A stretch of DNA of 64,000 nucleotides from Coprinus comatus (lineage: Eukaryota; Basidiomycota; Agaricomycetes; Agaricales; Agaricaceae), in contig JAWPGT010000020.1 in the NCBI GenBank assembly GCA_034638255.1, positions 372,001-436,000 of the forward strand. The letters are read 5' to 3'. Of this stretch, positions 57,427 through 64,000 are shown piece by piece; position 1 is the first letter of the stretch, and each line of letters begins with the position of its first letter. Below the pieces are notes generated by a model. That model saw only the letters and a program-made list of their open reading frames with translations, was not told the origin of the DNA and ran no database searches. Made by a program: the position numbers and the translations under genes.

Positions 57427-60307
57427 TTAAAAAGCATACTCCTCATCTTGTGAATCTAAACATTTTAAAACAGGAAGTGGATACGGTTGTCCATTTAAAA
57501 CAGCATTTCTCACAGCATCAGCCAAATTCCGACTCCTATTCCAATCGAAATTCCCATCGTCACCATCATCTACAATATTAAACAAAGGAAGTGTAGGATC
57601 GGTCCTCAATGAACGCTGTTTCGGTTTAGGCGTAAAAGTCTCATCACCCTCACCGATATCGACAGTTGTGGATTGATATTGACGTAGTTCAGTAATTGCT
57701 GTGGTATATTGTTCCTTCGTTTCCATTCTCACATATTTCGTGAGTAAATTGGCTCTTGTAGAATGATATGAAGGAGCTACGGCATCCGGTCTTGATTTTG
57801 CCAATTTTTCTCCAATTCGAATCCTTCGTATCTGACTTTGTAAACGTTGTGAATGCTGTGAACTACGTTGTAATTGTGAATCTGATGGTGGGTGTCGCTG
57901 AAAGTTTGAGTTTTGTAGAGTTAAAGTTGGACACCGTTGTGGACTCCTTTGTGGCGACGATGGATCGGTATTGGTTGGCGTTGAGCAAACGACTTGTGAA
58001 ATGCTGGGTTGTAGTTGGTCATGACTCCTATTACTCCTTGGAGTAGCAGAAGCCAGATTTGTTACACCCTCCGCAGAGACGCAATTGCCTCGTTGTGCTA
58101 GTGGTGATGTTATGGCGTACGGAGCCGGAACTTTTGATTTTGATTTTGTCAAAGGGGAAGAAAATATGGTATAAATGGGGGAGGATGATTCAAGGGAGAT
58201 CGGTGATGCAAGGCCTTTGCCTGCGTGTAACACTTCCTGACGTCTAGCCCTCATGTGAGTCGGGGTCGGGGTGGCAAGGTATTTGTTTCGGGAACGGACG
58301 TTGCGTTTCTCATGTAAAGGACTCGTGATGGGGGTTACAGTTTGTAACTTTCGTTTTCTCGTCGATATCGGTGTGTTCGAGCCCGTCAGATCTTGTGACA
58401 GAGCTTGGCCACTCTGCACAGAAGTAGGCGATGACAGCCACCATGATGTAGCTTTTTCGTCGATTCCGGCCATCTTTGCGAACAATGTATGAGCCGTTCG
58501 CCCACGTGCATCATCATCATCATCATCATCAGTATCTTCGTCACTATCGTGAACACGTCTTTGTACTGGCTTTGTCTTCCCTTTATCCGCGGGTACTAAA
58601 GCAGATCGTGTTGGGGCATTAATCCCCAAAAGCCGGTCCACTAGGAGACTCTCTTCCGGTCGAAGATAATCTCGAGCCACCTCCAATTTCTTCTTGACAC
58701 TTTCATTGACCGCCCAGAGAGAGGCAATATTTGCAGCACCACAACCCATCAAATTTTTCATGTGAACGTCATCATCGTCAGGAAGCATTGTGACATCAAG
58801 AGATTGTAGAGTGAGGTCTTCTTTCACGCTGGTGGGGTGCAAACAATCCGCAAACATACGGTTGATGCATGCCCAGTCTAATCCTTGTAAACGAGGATCG
58901 AGTGTGTTCGGTACTATTTTCTTGGGACGGAATAACGACACGAACGTGCGGAGCTCCGGTAAGGGGGAATGTCTTGACAAAGGTACCAGCTACAAGAATC
59001 GCATTACGATTGGTCACCAGACTTTGAGTGATCAGACAACTTACAAGGTGATTTACTTCAGCACCAGCTGTCATTTTCCGCTTTGTATCCTCGATATACA
59101 AGCTCCAACTATCAGCCCCCATTGATACTGGGTTGATGTAGATAACACGTTTTCCGGATACACTGATAGCATTGTCGCTGGTCCAATCCTCATTTACAAC
59201 AGACACATCCTCGCAACGATGGAACCGTTCACAAGCATGGAAGCGTGTACTTGAGAAGTCCTTGGTCACAATTAGGCGCATATATGGATCGGAAGTGTGC
59301 TGGTAGATATTATATTTGTAGCGGTCAACATGTATCTATCGAAGTTGAATACAGTTAGACACTAGAACAAAAATGAACAGAACCAATATGAATACCTTTG
59401 ATTGGAATGCTTTTGCAATCGCTTTTAATATGTCTTCATATCCCCATGTCCATGCATTGATGTAAAAGTAAATATCTGACGGGAAGAGGTTCATGAGTTG
59501 GATGAGTCCGTCTGTTGCTTGACTCTACAATCGGAATCAATAAAACTCCTCAATATTTGCGGTTAAACTAACCTTTGTTGGTACATCTAAAGTTGAGAAT
59601 ACACATGCGGTGTCCAAGTATATACAATCGAGCGTCTTGTTGAGCGAGCCAGGTGACGGAGAATACAAGTATGTTTGCAGAAAAGGACTACGAGTCAACG
59701 AGTCCAAGAACCATGGTTCGGCACGGAAGTCTCCTGTATGTAGTACAGTTCCCCGAGGACCTTCAATCAAATACCTAGAAGACAACTTGAGTATATGCGA
59801 GTCATTTATCCGCATCAAAGACTCACATCAATGCACCAGGACAATGGTTAGCATCCAATGCAGTGATGACTACCTGTTCATCGTTCGATAACTCAATGGT
59901 TGTTGGTGTGTGTAATGCGATGGGTTTCTGAACGCATATAGTCAGTCTAACCAATTCTGGAGAATATAATCGGTGGTAATTACCAAAAGGTCACGCGAAC
60001 CCTGATAATAAGGCAACGCAGCTACCTTGAGGTGTGCAAACGTCCTCACTCTCTCAGCTCTCATCTCCAGTTCTCTCAGTTCCCGCTCAGCATAAACCTC
60101 GTGTCTTAGGAGCATCTCCTTTGCATCGTACGAGCAAATGACGACATAACCAAAACTCTTTGCAGAAAGACCGTTGATGTGATCCGAATGTGTGTGCGTA
60201 AGGAGATGCAAAGCAGGTGTTGTCTCTTGGTCTATCGGGGTGGAGAAGTCGTCGACTTTTATTCGATAGGGCAAGACGAAGGAGTGGTAGGGTGTTCCAG
60301 TAGGCAT
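57427..60307 (-). CDS. SNM1/PSO2/Artemis-type metallo-beta-lactamase nuclease
   Basis: 5' exonuclease/endonuclease family that repairs interstrand crosslinks or opens hairpins; nuclear. The start ATG 60307 (MPTGTPYHSFVLPYRI) gives a metal-binding motif at residues 37-43 (THTHSDH in LLTHTHSDHINGLSAK), followed by ALDANHCPGALM and GTVLHTGDFRAEPWFL with the motif-3 His and motif-4 Asp. The beta-CASP part includes LDCIYLDTACVFSTLDVP, PSDIYFYINAWTWGYEDIL and the C-terminal VPLSRHSPLPELRTFV / FRPKKIVPNTLDPR. All expected metal ligands are visible. Introns fall near 59985-59930, 59770-59840, 59530-59570, 59336-59400 and 58985-59045. A long disordered tail (about 300 residues) with Ser/Pro and basic clusters ends in LDSQDEEYAF. 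PSO2 and Artemis subtypes cannot be separated with confidence. Confidence 0.9.
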
Positions 60308-60972
60308 AGCTGTTCTATTGAGTCATGGCGAAAACAAGGTTAATAGAGAGATTACAAACAGATTACAACCGTCACTGTCATTGAGAGGAATCAGATCACG
60401 TGCAAGTGACTAATATCATCGCGTCAAATTCAACACACAATATGTATGTAACGAATAAAAATAAAGTTTGCGAACAAAGTATTTATAACAGAGATATATG
60501 TGTATATCAAGCAACAGGATATAATGCTCACCCAAGGTTTGCCAATTGACACGGACCAGACCAATAAACACTGTTGTTTCAATGCCAATGATTGACCACA
60601 ACTGCAGAAATGCCTGCTAACCTGTAGGTGGCAAAAGAAGTGGTATAAAAAATGGACAAATCAAAGACAAGCATGCAAACAAGAACAATAAGTTCTTTAA
60701 AAAAAATGATGGAATAGAAGTCACTTGTTAAATGAGAATGATGACAAAAAAGAAAGTTGAAAATTTAACAAAAAAAATAATACATTGTGGTATCCAGAGA
60801 ACTGGAAATGTGAATCGGATGGGACCGGTCCCAAAAGCCATGGTATACAAGTTATACGGTCAAACCAAGTACAGACCAGCGAGGTTCGAACCTCGCACCC
60901 CGAATGGAAGTACATGTATCAACATGTGCGGGAGCAAGAGAAAGAGAGAAAGAGAGACCATGAGCATGTTTA
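60308..60972. other. Intergenic, promoter side of the SNM1-type gene and 3' flank of the next minus-strand gene
   Basis: AT-rich, with no gene. It contains an 18-bp perfect palindrome at 60879-60896 whose core GGTTCGAACC matches a tRNA B-box, but no tRNA can be folded around it. Confidence 0.4.
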
Positions 60973-63044
60973 TCAAAACCCGCCATAGGCATCATCTGGA
61001 TCATAAACCGTGGTGGGTCTTTTGGTATCGTCCGATTTGGAATTGGCAATCGAGGTAGAAGAACCAACAGATGCTGTTGCTACTGGTGCCTTGTTCTTTT
61101 CTTGTGGTCCAAGAACCTCGGCTTGAGCATGGGAGAATTTGCTTTCCTCCTCTACATGATTAACAGGAGAAGGTGTTCCAAAACTGCTCGCCAAAGGGCT
61201 AGGCATGTTCACAAATCGCTTTGCGGTCACTTGCAAACCCACCGTTCCTACAATGGAATCGCTGACGCCGCTTGGTATCCCACTCAGATTATACGAAGAT
61301 ATGGAAGACCTCTCCTGAAGTTTGATCTCTGGAAGAGTAGGTGGTAAAGAATCAACCCGATACCGAGATGAGTATGAAAGAGAAGGCGATGGTGGAACTG
61401 GGAATTCAAGTTCTTCCTGAGTAAAGGAATCCGACGAGTGAGCCGAGACATGGAGCGTTTGCAGAGTGGGAACAGCAAGTGCAGGTGATTTAGGTCCCAT
61501 AGGTTGTGATACTGAATGCGATAATTGCACCTGTACGGGTTTTGGATCTACAAACGGAGAAATTGAAGCCTTTTGCCCTTCTTCTACTAGCACTACTTTT
61601 TCTGGGGGAGGAGGTAGATCCTTTTGTTGATTCACATACATTTGAGCCGGGGAAATGGAAGTAAGTGATCCGATAGGTGGTTCAACAGCCAGCCTTCGAG
61701 AAATCTCAGCATATTGAGCTGCCTGGTAAGGTGAGATGCTGGAACGGTCTAGGTCTACGTAGTCGTCGGCAGGGATCTGACTTCTTGTAGTTGGTTGGCG
61801 ACCCAGGGTGGGAGATACACCTTGGACAGGAATGGCTATATGCTCGACCTGGACGCGTTGCACCTGTGAATTATTTGAACTTTTTCTCGTGAGCACTGGA
61901 ACATGCCCTGGTCCACTAGACGACACGGGTGAAATTGGATTGTGGGAAGCATCATAATAAGCAGGTGAAGCGCTTGAGGGGTGAGCAGTGGGCAGTGGGA
62001 CAGTGGGATAAGCAGAGAGTGGGGTTGGAGAATGAGCAGGAGTAGCTTGGCCAGGAACGAACGAAGGATAATATTGGATGGTCTGGGCACCAACACCAGC
62101 CGTATTTCCATTTCCCCAAGCTGATGCAGCGACAGGGCCTTGGTACTGTTCCATCATCTGGGGAGGTGGGGGATTGTATCCGCGAGCGATCGTATCTTCG
62201 TGTGTAGGTGGGTCTTGAAGCATAACAGCAGAACGGCGGAAATCCCGCGGATCGAAAGCAGGTGCTTCATCCGCTTGTTGCCTACGTTTTCGACGCTACG
62301 GACCGTAAGTTCTACTATTATTGGATACGCACGAGTAACACTAAGCTCACCATGTAAAATACAACTACGTAGGCAATTGCAGCGGCAGCGATGAGACCAA
62401 CAATCACCCCACCTGCCACCGCACCTCCGTTAACCTGACTCTGGGGCCCTGATGACGGTGAAGGCGATGGAGTGGAAGCATTTGCACGGCCAGCGGTTCC
62501 AGTTGTTTGGGTACGTGTTGAGCTTGGGGCACCGGTACTGATAACAACAGGTCGAGTAGTTGGACTCGAAGTAATCTAGAGCGCATATCAGAATCTTACC
62601 GAATACCAAGGTATCCACAGACTTACGATAGATGTAGATGTAGTTGAAGTTGAGGTGGATGCCAGGGTTGGAGTTGGAGTTGGAGTCGTAAGAACGATTG
62701 TAGAAGTAGGAGGTAAAACCACTACAACGGACGTGGTAGTTGCGGGTGGAACAACAGGAATAATCGTGGTCTCAGGAAGATCGGTCGTTTTGGTTTTTGG
62801 GCCATGTCTCGGTTTCGTGTCTTCATCTTCACCATCGGGAACTAAGGGCAATACAAGGTAATGAGCCATGACAATATTGATGGCAAACACTTGGCTTACA
62901 GAGAAGGGTGAAAGGATTGTCAATCGACATGCCAGGGAATATAGCAGTAGGGCTGAACCGTGGCTCTAAGACCTGGACATGGTCAGCCTTCCCGTGAATC
63001 ATAGCCCTTGCTGCTCGCCGATGCCGAGCCCCATGAACAGACAT
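60973..63044 (-). CDS. S/T-rich single-pass membrane protein (sensor-like), related in plan to 53706-55281
   Basis: The start ATG 63044 (MSVHGARHRRAARAMIHG) gives a basic N-terminus without a signal peptide, then FSPTAIFPGMSIDNPFTLL. Splicing at about 62906-62841 joins it to FPDGEDEDTKPRHGPKTKT and a Thr/Ser/Pro/Val-rich stretch. After an intron near 62625-62578 comes NGGAVAGGVIVGLIAAAAIA (transmembrane, about 62370-62430). A further intron leads to the stop-transfer RRKRRQQADEAPAFDPRDF. The cytoplasmic part (62223 downward, MLQDPPTHEDTIARGYNP) is Pro/Ser-rich and disordered, ending TVYDPDDAYGGF at 60973. Shared with the gene at 53706: basic N-terminus with (R/K)xMI, S/T-rich region, glycine-rich helix, and a terminal DDxYGG plus hydrophobic residue. 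Probably a plasma-membrane sensor or scaffold; function unknown. Confidence 0.72.
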
Positions 63045-63348
63045 AATGCACAAAGAAAGGAATGTAGGGTAAAAGAACGTGGTATCCCGAAGGATTCTGT
63101 GCAGCGGACAGCACTAGTTTCGTGGTAGTAAACGACAAGGAAGGTCGGAACTCAGGTGGAAAATTCTGGGTGTTGGCTATTGTAACCATGCATCAGCTGA
63201 GTGGTAGCCGATCATAGAATGTGGGAGAATCATAACAAATCACGGATACAGTCATAACAATCATCAAATCAGGTTCATTTTGTGTGCCTAAGAACAATTA
63301 CCCTAATGGTCGTGTATTTTTGTCCTTTTTCTATCCCACTCGGGCCAA
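63045..63348. other. Intergenic between two minus-strand genes
   Basis: Roughly 300 bases that should carry the promoter of the membrane-protein gene. A frame reading MVTIANTQNFPPEF starts at 63189 but belongs to a different frame from the gene and is not supported as coding. Confidence 0.3.
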
Positions 63349-64000
63349 TCATCGTGACCAATCGTCGCCATTTCTACGGGGAACATCCACAGATATCTTG
63401 AAGTCCCCGGACATAGTATTGGGAGCGGTATTTGGTTGGGCGACTGATGACATCGTCCAGGTTGGTGCGGGATTACTAGTTGATCCAAGCGTCGACGAAG
63501 GCTTTGTCTGTAGGTGATAGTCTCCTATCGATGACGGTTCGGGAGATACTTCCACTCTGAGACTTGCATTTTCCGTCGAAGTAGCCGAAGCCATGTTACT
63601 ATTCATTCTGGAAGAACTTGGATGAAAAGATGGTTTGCTCCATGCTAGTTGACCTGACGACGATGGCCAGGATGACGAAAACCAAGGACTGTGGCTATAA
63701 AGAGTCCCGGTAGCCTCTCTAAATGCAGAAGCATCCCCTGTAGTTGGAGTTGAAGAAGTACCGTTCACGGTTACAGTCACGGTTACAGTCTTCGTTGCCT
63801 GTCCTGAACTTGATAGTGTAGGGGCGACTCTGACATCTCCATCCTGAGGCAACGGCTTCCAGACTAACTTAACGTTCTTGTCCTTCGGAGGTCCGGAAGC
63901 TGTCTGGTTGTTGGATGGACCGGTACCACTACCTTTACCAAACCACATTGGCTGCAAGACACCTACAGCAGGGTCAAACATAAAGATCTGACTGGAATGG
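63349..64000 (-). CDS. S/T-rich protein, C-terminal part only, 5' end beyond window
   Basis: Open from the right edge (SSQIFMFDPAVGVLQPMWFG) to a TGA at 63349, about 217 residues visible. It is rich in Ser, Thr and Pro, with TKTVTVTVTVNGTSS, a typical O-glycosylated fungal cell-surface composition, and repeated Trp in SPWFSSSWPSSSGQLAWSK. MWFGKG and LVWKPLPQDGDV suggest the end of a folded domain upstream. The end is NGDDWSR. It is not recognised; the beginning of the gene lies outside the window, so signal peptide and domain cannot be judged. Confidence 0.55.
   Translation of the reverse strand, partial: HSSQIFMFDPAVGVLQPMWFGKGSGTGPSNNQTASGPPKDKNVKLVWKPLPQDGDVRVAPTLSSSGQATKTVTVTVTVNGTSSTPTTGDASAFREATGTLYSHSPWFSSSWPSSSGQLAWSKPSFHPSSSRMNSNMASATSTENASLRVEVSPEPSSIGDYHLQTKPSSTLGSTSNPAPTWTMSSVAQPNTAPNTMSGDFKISVDVPRRNGDDWSR

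Noticed and set aside
60840..60960. Possible tRNA around the palindrome at 60879-60896
   Set aside because: Neither strand gives a pairing acceptor stem, D arm or anticodon arm at the right distance from the T-arm-like sequence.
1..64000. Prokaryotic features: CRISPR arrays, operons, Shine-Dalgarno sites
   Set aside because: The DNA is intron-rich and fungal; no repeat-spacer arrays or polycistronic gene runs are present.

Overview
The window is nuclear DNA of a filamentous fungus, almost certainly a mushroom-forming basidiomycete (Agaricomycetes). The support is in the sequence: compact genes on both strands, many 50-90 nt introns with GTRNGY donors and YAG acceptors, S/T/P/Q-rich low-complexity proteins, a Flo8/Som1-type LisH regulator, an RCC1+PHD protein of a kind I know from mushroom genomes, and an expanded family of F-box-like proteins. 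There is no operon structure, CRISPR array, rRNA or convincing tRNA. Gene models were spliced by hand from reading-frame continuity, splice signals and family resemblance, so exon edges are inferences.

Layout. 1-2294 (-): RCC1/RCC2-like repeat protein with C-terminal PHD finger, cut by the left edge. 2521-7339 (-): ten-exon, 1427-residue nuclear-type protein with six AT-hook-like cores and a C-terminal AlkB-like fold that lacks a visible catalytic triad. 7810-8866 (+): dienelactone hydrolase. 9.6-10.5 kb: wreck of a kinase-like gene. 10920-11763 (-): POM34/NPCC-type nuclear pore membrane protein. 12035-15735 (-): two F-box-like genes. About 16.2-16.5 kb (-): possible degenerate MYND gene. 17003-18541 (+): pyridoxal kinase. 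19161-20519 (+): HUA1-like zinc-binding protein. 21287-23035 (+): third F-box-like gene. 23786-25384 (+): ARP2. 25746-27327 (+): fourth F-box-like gene. 27566-28575: element with nested inverted repeats and one short ORF.

29166-35260 (+): large START-domain membrane protein. 36006-39209 (+): Flo8-like LisH regulator. 41057-43899 (+): BCS1-like AAA ATPase. 44818-46942 (-): cytochrome P450. 48305-51846 (+): vezatin/myosin-binding-type membrane protein. 53012-53542 (+): small basic PPxY protein. 53706-55281 (+) and 60973-63044 (-): two S/T-rich single-pass membrane proteins of the same architecture. 57427-60307 (-): SNM1/PSO2/Artemis-type nuclease. 63349-64000 (-): C-terminus of an S/T-rich protein running off the right edge.

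Most genes are conserved housekeeping functions (cytoskeleton, nuclear pore, DNA repair, vitamin B6, mitochondrial chaperone). The lineage-specific part is the F-box-like family interleaved at 12-27 kb. All four copies can be spliced with a 9-nt micro-exon at the same position and phase, which is the most striking signal here. Other points of interest are the AlkB-like fold apparently stripped of catalytic residues, an 11-residue C-terminal motif shared by the adjacent Flo8-like and BCS1-like genes, and the nested-inverted-repeat element.
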